A stretch of DNA of 13,904 nucleotides, from contig CAYJLC010000053.1 of NCBI GenBank assembly GCA_964370735.1, positions 1 through 13,904 on the forward strand, in the 5' to 3' direction. Under the pieces are notes generated by a model. The model did not search any database. It saw nothing but the letters and a program-made list of their open reading frames with translations, and was not told where the DNA came from. Below, in pieces: positions 7,815 to 13,904 of this stretch. The stretch comes from CAYJLC01 sp964370735 (lineage in GTDB: Bacteria; Bacillota; Clostridia; Oscillospirales; Butyricicoccaceae). The position numbers were made by a program, and so were the translations under genes. The first letter of the stretch is position 1. Each line of letters opens with the position of its first letter.

Positions 7815-8741
7815 TTAATAATGAACCCATTTTTTAGATGCTACGAATTGTACTAACGAAATTAAAACTGTGATTAAAATTAATACAACTGCAATAGCAC
7901 TCGCCTGACCCATATCAAACTCTTCGAAACCTAGTTGATAGTACATATATAAAAGTGTACGCGTGCTTCCAGAAGGTCCGCCTTGGGTTAAAATTTGTAT
8001 TTGGTCATACGCTTGAAGTGAGTTTACCATAGTGATAATAACTAAGAAAAAAGTTGTAGGCGAAATAGATGGAAGTGTTACATCGCGAAATCTTTCATAA
8101 GCATTTGCACCGTCTAATCCATTTGCCTCGTATAGTTCTTTTGGAACTTTTTCTAAAGCTGAAAGATAGAAAATCATAGCATAACCTAGACTTTTCCATA
8201 CTGTAACGATTATTACAGCAAGCATAGCTGTGTCAGAACTTCTAATCCAATTAAGTCCTGGAATACCGAAGAAACCTAGAATTAAATTTGCAAATCCATT
8301 ATCAGTGTCGAAAATCCAAGTCCAAACTATTGAAACTGCAACCGTCGGAGTAATCCAAGGTGAGAAGATTATAAATTTGAAAAATCCAGCACCTGCGAAA
8401 GCTTTTTGTAATAATAATGCAAGCCCTAATCCTAATATAATCGTTGGAACTAAAGTACCTATTGTAAACACAATTGTGTTAGTAAGTGCGTCATAAAAAC
8501 GTGGGTCTTTAAATAAAGCTATGTAATTATCAAACCATACATAATCATATTGTGGTGTCATATAATCCCAGTTAGTAAAGCTTATATAAAGCGACCTTAA
8601 TACTGGAAAAACCCAGAAAACTACCAGTGGGATTAATGCCGGAAGTATAAATAGCCCTACTTCACACATTTTTTTGAATTTGTACGCTACTTTGCTTGTT
8701 GTGGTTACTTTTGATACTGGCAAAGCATTAGACTTAGCCAT
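7815..8741 (-). CDS. ABC transporter permease, UgpA/MalF type
   Basis: The first inner-membrane subunit of the importer, with six predicted membrane helices in 308 residues. The EAA loop reads ELYEANGLDGANAYERFRDV (about 202-221), which has the EAxxxDGA pattern of CUT1 permeases. The GLFILPALIPLVVFWVFPVL first helix (about 29-48) is typical of UgpA-like proteins. I prefer the ATG at 8741, which follows AAAGGA by 7-8 nt; an ATG at 8759 would add six residues and has AGGAG 11 nt upstream. Either way the gene overlaps the end of the MATE gene, so MATE and permease are likely on one mRNA and translationally coupled. Confidence 0.92.
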   Translation of the reverse strand: MAKSNALPVSKVTTTSKVAYKFKKMCEVGLFILPALIPLVVFWVFPVLRSLYISFTNWDYMTPQYDYVWFDNYIALFKDPRFYDALTNTIVFTIGTLVPTIILGLGLALLLQKAFAGAGFFKFIIFSPWITPTVAVSIVWTWIFDTDNGFANLILGFFGIPGLNWIRSSDTAMLAVIIVTVWKSLGYAMIFYLSALEKVPKELYEANGLDGANAYERFRDVTLPSISPTTFFLVIITMVNSLQAYDQIQILTQGGPSGSTRTLLYMYYQLGFEEFDMGQASAIAVVLILITVLISLVQFVASKKWVHY

Positions 8742-10044
8742 CGGAAGTTCCTTTATCATTAGTTGAAATTCTCCTTTTTGAAATAAATATGTATATTAAT
8801 ATCTGAACTAAAGCAGTGAGTGGAAACGAAAGCCAAACTCCTGAAAGTTCAAATATAAATGGTAATGTGAAAATAAAAATCGGTGTGACAATAAGGCTTT
8901 CTGTGTATGTAAGAAATATAGCCTTCGTCGTTTGGAGCGTGGAATTTAAGTATGAAACATTGAATTTTGCAAAGCCTGTTAAAATAAATGCATAAGCATA
9001 AATCAAAATGCCATTTTTAAAGATATTTATAGCATCATTAGAAAGTCCAAACCATATTCCTAGGCTTTCGCTGAGTAATGCTACAATTAGCGTTAAAATT
9101 ATCGCAAAAATAACTAATATTACTAATGAAATACGCTTTATTTTATGTAGCTTTTCGTAATTCCCTTCGCCAACACATACGCTCATTAATGGTTGGACAC
9201 CTTCGCCTACACCGGAAAGCATTGAACCTACCGGAAACGAAATATATGAAATTACAGCATACGATGCAACAGCAAAGTCGCCACCATATTTTAAGCATTG
9301 CAAATTTGTAAACATTAAAACAATAGACGGCGCAACAGTTATTCCAAAAGTAGCAACTCCTATTTTAAAAATCTGCAAAACTTCCTTTAATTTAAGCATA
9401 AACTTAAATTTTTCTTCTCTTAAAAGAACAATACTACCCAAAATCGCAACAATTAATTGTGCAAAAATTGTAGCAAGTGCAGCACCTTGAATTCCTAAAT
9501 CAAGTATAAAAATCAAATAATAATTGACAATTATATTGAGAATCGTTCCTGTTGCCATACAAATCATAGCAACGAAAGATTTATTCTTATTACGCAAAAT
9601 CGGTATAATTCCTGTGCCTAAACTTTGAAAAATACAGCCTAAAATAACTGTTTTTGTATATTTTTCTGCTTCGACCAAAACCATGCCAGATGCTCCGAAT
9701 AATTTTAATATTATAGGAAAAATCGGAAGTAAAAAAATTGTTGCAGTTAAAGCTGATACTATTATAGTTGAAATTGTGATGCTAAATAATTTGCGACTTT
9801 TTTCGAAATTGCCATTTCCTTTTTCAAAAGACATAAGCACACTGCCAGATGTTCCTATTGTGACGCCGATTGCATTTATACATGCGATAAGTGGCCACGA
9901 AATATTTATAGCGGCAAGCCCTGTGTCCCCTGTTGCGTTTCCGACAAACAGGCCGTCGATAACTCCATATAAACCTACCATAGTTAATGATAATATTGTA
10001 GGTAAACAGTTTTTTAAAACTTCTCTTATTAAGGATTTTTGCAT
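8734..10044 (-). CDS. MATE-family efflux transporter
   Basis: A polytopic membrane protein of 436 residues with about twelve hydrophobic helices in two repeated halves, typical of MATE cation-coupled exporters. Supporting segments are PTILSLTMVGLYGVIDGLFV near the N-terminus, the NISWPLIACINAIGVTIGTS helix, and a second-half block with YISFPVGSMLSGVGEGVQPL. I chose the ATG at 10044, which follows GGAAAGGGAC by 6 nt; an in-frame ATG at 10077 lies over the likely promoter. It is the first gene of the transport operon, and its TAA overlaps the permease start by 8 bp. An exporter leading an importer operon is unusual; it may remove a by-product or an unrelated toxic compound. The substrate cannot be predicted. 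Confidence 0.9.
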   Translation of the reverse strand: MQKSLIREVLKNCLPTILSLTMVGLYGVIDGLFVGNATGDTGLAAINISWPLIACINAIGVTIGTSGSVLMSFEKGNGNFEKSRKLFSITISTIIVSALTATIFLLPIFPIILKLFGASGMVLVEAEKYTKTVILGCIFQSLGTGIIPILRNKNKSFVAMICMATGTILNIIVNYYLIFILDLGIQGAALATIFAQLIVAILGSIVLLREEKFKFMLKLKEVLQIFKIGVATFGITVAPSIVLMFTNLQCLKYGGDFAVASYAVISYISFPVGSMLSGVGEGVQPLMSVCVGEGNYEKLHKIKRISLVILVIFAIILTLIVALLSESLGIWFGLSNDAINIFKNGILIYAYAFILTGFAKFNVSYLNSTLQTTKAIFLTYTESLIVTPIFIFTLPFIFELSGVWLSFPLTALVQILIYIFISKRRISTNDKGTSDG

Positions 10045-10067
10045 TTTTTTGTCCCTTTCCTGTATAT

Positions 10068-10076
10068 ATTCTAGCA
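10068..10076 (-). promoter_or_regulatory. Extended -10 element before the transport operon
   Basis: The minus strand reads TGC-TAGAAT, an extended -10 about 24 bp before the MATE start codon. No good -35 is found at 16-18 bp; the nearest TTGATG is 21 bp away. The next gene upstream (the RpiR-type regulator) ends in a strong terminator, so a promoter in this gap is needed. Confidence 0.4.
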
Positions 10077-10142
10077 TAATACCTATGTTTTAATCATCAA
10101 ATCTAAGTAAACCTTTTTTAACGAAGATTTAACATTATCAAA

Positions 10143-10189
10143 TAAAAAAGAGGTAAAATCGTAGCAAAACTACGTTTTATCCTCTCTTT
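10143..10189 (-). terminator. Terminator of the RpiR-type regulator gene, containing a CGTAG palindrome
   Basis: On the minus strand, AGAGG, TAAAA and CGTAG pair with CTACG, TTTTA and CCTCT around a TTTTG loop, with single-base bulges, and then TTTTTT follows. It starts a few bases after the regulator stop codon. Its tip (plus strand 10158-10178) matches the palindrome before the regulator start at 18 of 21 positions. Confidence 0.85.
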
Positions 10190-10191
10190 AA

Positions 10192-11019
10192 TTATTTAGC
10201 ACGCTCTGTGATGTCTTCTTTAAAAGTACGATTTGACTTTTCTAATTCTTTTGTAAATTTAGCCATGTCACTCGATAAAATTTCTGCACAAAATGCATCG
10301 ACAAAGGCAATTTGAGAAATACGCGATGTAATCCATTTACTAACTTCTGACAATGCAATTGTCGGTGTAATAAAGGTGAAATCGGCAATTTTTGAAAGTT
10401 TTGACTCACTATCACTGGTCACTGCAATTGTGGTTGCACCACTTTTTTTCGCATTGCCTAAAGACTCTATAACTGCTATCGTTTCGCCAGAAATCGAAAA
10501 AGCAATTGCTATATCTTTTCGATTTAGATGCTCTGCCGAAACTTTTTGATAAAATAAATCCTTGTAATGCCTGCTTTTAAATCCTAAATGCAACAATTTC
10601 CCCGAAAGTTCTGCTGCTGCATTTGCCGAATTATCTGTACCATAAACATCTATTATATTTGCTTTTTTTATAATTTTTACAACTTTTTTGAGCTTTGTAA
10701 AATCAAGTTCCTTTGCCATTTTCGAAAGCATTAAAATATCATCCCAAATGACTCGAAGTGCCTGATTATCATTCTCAAAATTCATATCAACATTTTGCCT
10801 GATACTCATAAGAACATCTTTTTGAAAATCTCGAAATTTCGTATATCCTATTTTTTCAATTGTCCGAATAATAGTCGGTTGCCCAACATTTACTTCGTCT
10901 GCAAGCTGTCTTATTGTTAAATTCGCAATATTTTCGCTATTTTCAATCATATAAGTTGCAACTTTTTTCTGTTTTTCACTCATAGTTTGAAAGTTAATCA
11001 TTAAATTATTTTTCCACAT
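10192..11019 (-). CDS. RpiR-family transcriptional regulator (HTH plus SIS domain)
   Basis: A 275-residue DNA-binding regulator that senses a phosphosugar. The N-terminal HTH-6 domain (about 8-80) includes MSEKQKKVATYMIEN and the helix-turn-helix IRQLADEVNVGQPTIIRTIE. The SIS domain (about 120-245) has the ligand-loop sequences YGTDNSANAA and FSISGETIAVIESL. The length is normal for the family. Start choice is uncertain: ATGs at 11019, 11001 and 10983 are in frame and none has a strong Shine-Dalgarno; I keep the longest. It lies between the kinase and the transport operon on the same strand, and closely similar palindromes flank it. Control of the neighbouring operon in response to an internal sugar phosphate, and of its own expression, is a reasonable inference. 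Confidence 0.9.
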   Translation of the reverse strand: MWKNNLMINFQTMSEKQKKVATYMIENSENIANLTIRQLADEVNVGQPTIIRTIEKIGYTKFRDFQKDVLMSIRQNVDMNFENDNQALRVIWDDILMLSKMAKELDFTKLKKVVKIIKKANIIDVYGTDNSANAAAELSGKLLHLGFKSRHYKDLFYQKVSAEHLNRKDIAIAFSISGETIAVIESLGNAKKSGATTIAVTSDSESKLSKIADFTFITPTIALSEVSKWITSRISQIAFVDAFCAEILSSDMAKFTKELEKSNRTFKEDITERAK

Positions 11020-11030
11020 TTAAATACCCA

Positions 11031-11054
11031 ATCGTAGCATTGCTACGTTTTTTT
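11031..11054 (-). promoter_or_regulatory. Palindrome CGTAGCA-N-TGCTACG before the RpiR-type gene
   Basis: A perfect 7-bp inverted repeat with a one-base centre at 11033-11047, ending 13 bp upstream of the start codon. It may be an operator for the encoded regulator, or an RNA hairpin near the ribosome-binding region. On the plus strand it is followed by seven T's, so it could terminate antisense transcription. On the minus strand A's precede it and no T-run follows, so it is not a terminator for the kinase gene. Confidence 0.55.
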
Positions 11055-11126
11055 CATAATTTTTATTTTAATATTAAATTTACTTAACCTTATATCTTTT
11101 CTGTAAAAAACTGATTTTACAAAGAT

Positions 11127-11933
11127 TTAACACAGCTTTGACAGTATTTTTTCATATTCAACGCCATAAAGTGGAGGTGTTTCGAGTGAATTTGTATATT
11201 TTATTGCTTCAAACACAAAATTACACGCAATTTCAATTGATTCTTTGATATTATGTTCATTCAAAATTTTACCAATTAAAACAGAAGTGAATAAATCGCC
11301 TGTTCCAGGATAATACGAGTTTAATTTCGGTAAATCGTAGAAAAATACTTCATTATCCACAAAATATGCCGTCGAAATTTGATTTTGAGTGAGTTTTATC
11401 CCTGTAATTATGATTTTTGCAGATGTCAGACCAGAAAGCTTTGAAAAAAGCTCTAAAACTTGCTCATTAGTGTTTACTTCTGTATTTATATCATGTCCTA
11501 GCAAAATCAATGTTTCTGTAATATTTGGTGTAATAATATCGGCGTATTTCACAAGTTCACGCATTTTTTCGCACATTTTCGGTGTATATGTTTTATATAT
11601 TTTCCCCTCATCGCCCATCACAGGGTCAACAATTTTAAGTGTACTTGGGAATTTTTTCATCGCCAATATCACACTATCGATTTGTGTTTCACTGCTCAAA
11701 AAACCAGAGTAAATCGCTCTAAAATCGACCTCAAGTTCATTAAAATGCTCAATATAGTCGTCTAAAATTTCGCTTAAATCGTGCATTCTGAAGTTTTTAA
11801 AGGCTGTATGTGCCGAAAAAATTGCAGTTGGCGCTGGCACACATTGGTGCCCACAAACGGCTAAAACCGGAATAATCGTCGTAAGCGCTGCCCTTCCAAA
11901 TCCAGATAAATCATTTATTGCTAAAACTTTCAT
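11127..11933 (-). CDS. Pyridoxal/pyridoxamine kinase (PdxK/PdxY-type, ribokinase fold)
   Basis: A 268-residue vitamin B6 salvage kinase that phosphorylates pyridoxal, pyridoxamine or pyridoxine with ATP. Seen: the opening MKVLAINDLSGFGRAALTT with the substrate-side SGFGR; DPVMGDEG (103-110); TPNITE (135-140); and the anion-hole/catalytic motif YPGTGDLFTSVL with catalytic-base Asp213. Overall length and motif order match the PdxK/PdxY group. ThiD-type hydroxymethylpyrimidine kinases are related, but the SGFGR and YPGTGD context favours B6 kinase. AGGAG lies 7 nt before the ATG and an extended -10 lies upstream. No convincing terminator separates it from the downstream regulator, so the two may share a transcript. 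Confidence 0.9.
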   Translation of the reverse strand: MKVLAINDLSGFGRAALTTIIPVLAVCGHQCVPAPTAIFSAHTAFKNFRMHDLSEILDDYIEHFNELEVDFRAIYSGFLSSETQIDSVILAMKKFPSTLKIVDPVMGDEGKIYKTYTPKMCEKMRELVKYADIITPNITETLILLGHDINTEVNTNEQVLELFSKLSGLTSAKIIITGIKLTQNQISTAYFVDNEVFFYDLPKLNSYYPGTGDLFTSVLIGKILNEHNIKESIEIACNFVFEAIKYTNSLETPPLYGVEYEKILSKLC

Positions 11934-11970
11934 AAATTGCTCCTAAAAAAAATACATATTTAATATAATT

Positions 11971-11979
11971 AGTATAGCA
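11971..11979 (-). promoter_or_regulatory. Extended -10 promoter for the pyridoxal kinase gene
   Basis: The minus strand reads TGC-TATACT, about 38 bp before the kinase ATG. A -35 at 17 bp (TAGCAC, 11999-11994) is poor, as often with extended -10 promoters. That position coincides with the -10 of the opposing promoter. Confidence 0.6.
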
Positions 11980-11994
11980 TATTTTTTTTATTTG

Positions 11995-12003
11995 TGCTAT
12001 AAT
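11995..12003 (+). promoter_or_regulatory. Extended -10 promoter for the GHL10 gene
   Basis: The plus strand reads TGC-TATAAT, a perfect extended -10, 29 bp before the ATG at 12032. The -35 position (about 11975-11980) is poor and lies within the -10 of the divergent kinase promoter. TATAGCA (11973-11979) and TGCTATA (11995-12001) form an inverted repeat. Confidence 0.65.
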
Positions 12004-12031
12004 AAAAGCGAAAATAGCAAAGGAGAATGAT

Positions 12032-13222
12032 ATGAAAAAATCAATAATTGTAATATTAAGCTTTATTTTTACGTTTTGTATAATATTTTTATTCGGAAAT
12101 GAGCAAGTAAATTTAGGAAGTGCCAACGGTATCGACAAATCTAGTGAGCTTGACCCCGAAATTTATCCACCTTATTTAGAAAGCATTCCAACCGAAGAAG
12201 AAGAAGAAGTTCCGTATTTGAATGGCGTTTTCGTGGCGAGTGTGATAAATTTAGACTTTCCATCTGAACCAAATTTATCGGAAACTGTTTTGAAAGCTGA
12301 GATTGATAGCATAATTCAAACGTCAAAAAGCAAGGGTATGTCTGATATTTTTTTCCAAGTTAGACCGTCGTCAGACGCTCTTCACTATTCTGATATCTTT
12401 CCCCCATCTGCCTATGTCACAGGCTCGCAAGATATTGAACTTCCATTCGATATTTTAGAGTATTTTGTATCAGAATGTCATAAAAATGGTCTAAAATTGC
12501 ACGCTTGGATTAACCCATATCGTGTGTCGAGAGATGGCGAACCTACTAGTAAAATCGCAGAAAAATACCCTGATTATGTCATCACACACACCGATGGAAC
12601 CACTTATTTTGACCCTGGAATTCCTTCTGTAAATGAGCTTATCGTCGATGGAATCATGGAAATCGTGAATAATTATGATGTGGACGGAATTCATTTTGAT
12701 GATTATTTTTATCCTTCTGGTGAATTTGATGACAGCGAAAGTTACGAAAAATATGCAAATGACTTAGAATTAGGCGATTTCAGACGTCAAAATACGCAAA
12801 ATCTAGTAGAAATGACGTATAATGCTATTGACGAAGCCAAACCCGAAGTTTCATTCGGAATAAGCCCATTTTCTATTTGGAAAAATAGCTCGTCTGACCC
12901 AAATGGCACAGAAACTCGAGGAAATGAGAGTTATTATTCCCATCATGCAGATACAAAAAAATGGGTTGAAATGGGCATTTTAGACTATATTGCACCACAA
13001 ATTTACTGGCATATAGGTTTTGAAATCGCAGATTACGCGATTATTGCCGATTGGTGGCACGAAATTACAAAAAATACCGAAGTAGACCTTTATATTTGCC
13101 ACGCAACATATCGCGAAGTTTCTGGCGAATTCCCAGAGGGTGAAATCGATAGACAGCTTGAATACAACGAAGATTTGAACGTAAGTGGCTCGATTTTCTT
13201 CAGATATGAGCATATAAAATAG
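12032..13222 (+). CDS. GHL10 / DUF187 family glycosyl-hydrolase-like protein (YngK/DigH type)
   Basis: A 396-residue exported or membrane-anchored protein. It has an N-terminal hydrophobic helix (about 4-21) without a lipobox, an acidic linker with five Glu (55-59), and then a GHL10-type barrel (about 62-395). Typical family segments are FFQVRPSSDALHYS (107-120), LHAWINPYR (156-164), YFDPGIPSVN (192-201), the likely active-site strand VDGIHFDDYFYP (217-228), FGISPFSIW (275-283) and DYIAPQIYW (318-326). Related proteins are thought to act on cell-wall glycan; E. coli DigH hydrolyses denuded peptidoglycan strands, so a wall role is plausible but not shown here. AAAGGAG lies 7 nt before the ATG. 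It is monocistronic, the only plus-strand gene, and ends at a strong terminator. Confidence 0.92.
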   Translation: MKKSIIVILSFIFTFCIIFLFGNEQVNLGSANGIDKSSELDPEIYPPYLESIPTEEEEEVPYLNGVFVASVINLDFPSEPNLSETVLKAEIDSIIQTSKSKGMSDIFFQVRPSSDALHYSDIFPPSAYVTGSQDIELPFDILEYFVSECHKNGLKLHAWINPYRVSRDGEPTSKIAEKYPDYVITHTDGTTYFDPGIPSVNELIVDGIMEIVNNYDVDGIHFDDYFYPSGEFDDSESYEKYANDLELGDFRRQNTQNLVEMTYNAIDEAKPEVSFGISPFSIWKNSSSDPNGTETRGNESYYSHHADTKKWVEMGILDYIAPQIYWHIGFEIADYAIIADWWHEITKNTEVDLYICHATYREVSGEFPEGEIDRQLEYNEDLNVSGSIFFRYEHIK

Positions 13223-13265
13223 CAAAATTCTGTGAAATGCAGGTGTAAATTGCTAAATTAAATAG

Positions 13266-13307
13266 AAAAAACACATTCTAGAAAGCAATTTCTGAATGTG
13301 TTTTTTG
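13266..13307. terminator. Bidirectional terminator between convergent genes
   Basis: AAAAAACACATTC pairs with GAATGTGTTTTTT. An inner AGAAA/TTTCT stem sits around a GCAA loop, with one unpaired T. A/T runs on both sides allow termination of both the GHL10 gene and the opposing LacI-type gene. Confidence 0.9.
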
Positions 13308-13328
13308 TTGCTGAAAATCATTATTTTG

Positions 13329-13904
13329 TTAAATCTTAACATCGGTTGAATTTCTAATTATAAGCTTTGTTTCTATCATTTCGCTGGTTACAGCCTCTTT
13401 ATTTATCAATTTCACTAAATTTTCTATTGCTTTTCGTCCGAATTCTTTTGAATTTGAGTCAATTGTCGACACAGTAGGAGTAAAATACTCTGTTTTCTCG
13501 ATATTGTCAAACCCAACGATGCTCACATCTTTCGGAACTGAAAACCCTTCATCATTAAGTGCCCTAATTGCTCCAAATGCCGTCACATCATTTGCACAAA
13601 TAAACGCCTCTGGAAGTCTTTTTTTCTTTGCAATCATATCTCGAACAGACGTATAAGCCCCGATTTCACTGTATCTTCCTTGCAACTCAAACTCTTTATT
13701 TAGTGTTAAATTATGTTCATTTAAAGCCGATAAATAGCCATTATAACGCATTTTTTCATCATAATTGTTATCAATTCCATGTATATAGCCGATTTTAGTA
13801 TGACCAATTTTTATTAAATATTTTGTAACGTTTTTTATAGCTGTAAAATTATCTATAATAACACTTTTTAAGTTATTTTCGCTAATTTCCCTGTCTAAAA
13901 ATAT
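13329..13904 (-). CDS. LacI-family transcriptional regulator, C-terminal part (cut by window edge)
   Basis: The ligand-binding domain of a LacI/GalR-type repressor; the reading frame stays open to the right edge, so the N-terminal helix-turn-helix lies outside. The visible 191 residues begin IFLDREISENN and include the family patterns SVIIDNFTAI, YLIKIGHTKIGYIHG, EAFICANDVTAFGAIRAL, VPKDVSIVGFDNIE and TPTVSTIDSN, in the usual order. A start at the internal ATG at 13751 would remove the N-terminal lobe of the binding fold and has no ribosome-binding site, so this is a longer gene. Its effector is probably a sugar. It converges on the GHL10 gene, and I see no evidence that it controls anything else in the window. 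Confidence 0.93.
   Translation of the reverse strand: MFLDREISENNLKSVIIDNFTAIKNVTKYLIKIGHTKIGYIHGIDNNYDEKMRYNGYLSALNEHNLTLNKEFELQGRYSEIGAYTSVRDMIAKKKRLPEAFICANDVTAFGAIRALNDEGFSVPKDVSIVGFDNIEKTEYFTPTVSTIDSNSKEFGRKAIENLVKLINKEAVTSEMIETKLIIRNSTDVKI

Noticed and set aside
11102..11121. TGTAAAA...TTTTACA after the kinase gene as a terminator
   Set aside because: The stem is short and AT-only, and no T-run follows on the minus strand.
11911..12138. Minus-strand open frame upstream of the kinase
   Set aside because: It runs across the divergent promoters and the start of the GHL10 gene, with no domain features.
13329..13751. The LacI-type regulator as a complete 140-residue protein starting at 13751
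   Set aside because: The frame is open to the window edge and encodes clear LacI-family sequence upstream of that ATG, so the gene is cut by the window and not truncated.

Overview
The window looks like chromosomal DNA from a low-GC, Gram-positive anaerobe of the class Clostridia, possibly Lachnospirales-like. The grounds are the strong A/T bias, AGGAG/GGAGG ribosome-binding sites, a lipoprotein-type ABC substrate-binding protein, and an ECF sigma factor paired with an RsgI-like anti-sigma factor. Assignment below class is not possible by eye. Nearly all genes lie on the minus strand; only one, at 12032-13222, is on the plus strand. I see no tRNA, rRNA, CRISPR array, insertion sequence or phage gene.

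Region 1 (1-2310, minus strand): a two-gene signalling operon. An ECF sigma factor (1283-1858) is joined by an ATGA overlap to an RsgI-like transmembrane anti-sigma factor (6-1286). The latter carries an Asn-Pro self-cleavage-type motif, a PepSY-like domain and an Asp/Asn tail of about 100 residues built from 13-residue repeats. A good SigA-type promoter (2166-2194) lies about 300 nt upstream of the sigma start. The leader between them contains three copies of a 60-63 bp sequence at a 106-109 bp spacing; the last copy holds the sigma ribosome-binding site.

Region 2 (2313-10076, minus strand): one long, tightly packed operon. In transcription order it encodes a MATE exporter, two CUT1-type permeases, a lipoprotein substrate-binding protein, a PHP/CehA-McbA-type metallohydrolase, a HAD phosphatase and a UgpC/MsmX-type ATPase, followed by a hairpin terminator. 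The transporter looks UgpB-like. With the PHP enzyme and the HAD phosphatase, neither of which shows a signal peptide, the layout suggests uptake of a phosphorylated compound (perhaps a phosphodiester) and its stepwise dephosphorylation inside the cell. The substrate is an inference.

Region 3 (10143-12003, minus strand): a pyridoxal/pyridoxamine kinase, then an RpiR-type SIS-domain regulator. Near-identical CGTAG palindromes lie on both sides of the regulator gene, one just before its start codon and one inside its terminator. They are candidate operators or RNA elements, and this regulator is the natural candidate controller of the adjacent transport operon.

Region 4 (11971-13904): overlapping divergent promoters drive the kinase leftwards and a secreted or membrane-anchored GHL10 (DUF187) glycosyl-hydrolase-like protein rightwards. 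That gene ends at a strong bidirectional terminator, shared with a convergent LacI-family regulator that runs off the right edge of the window.
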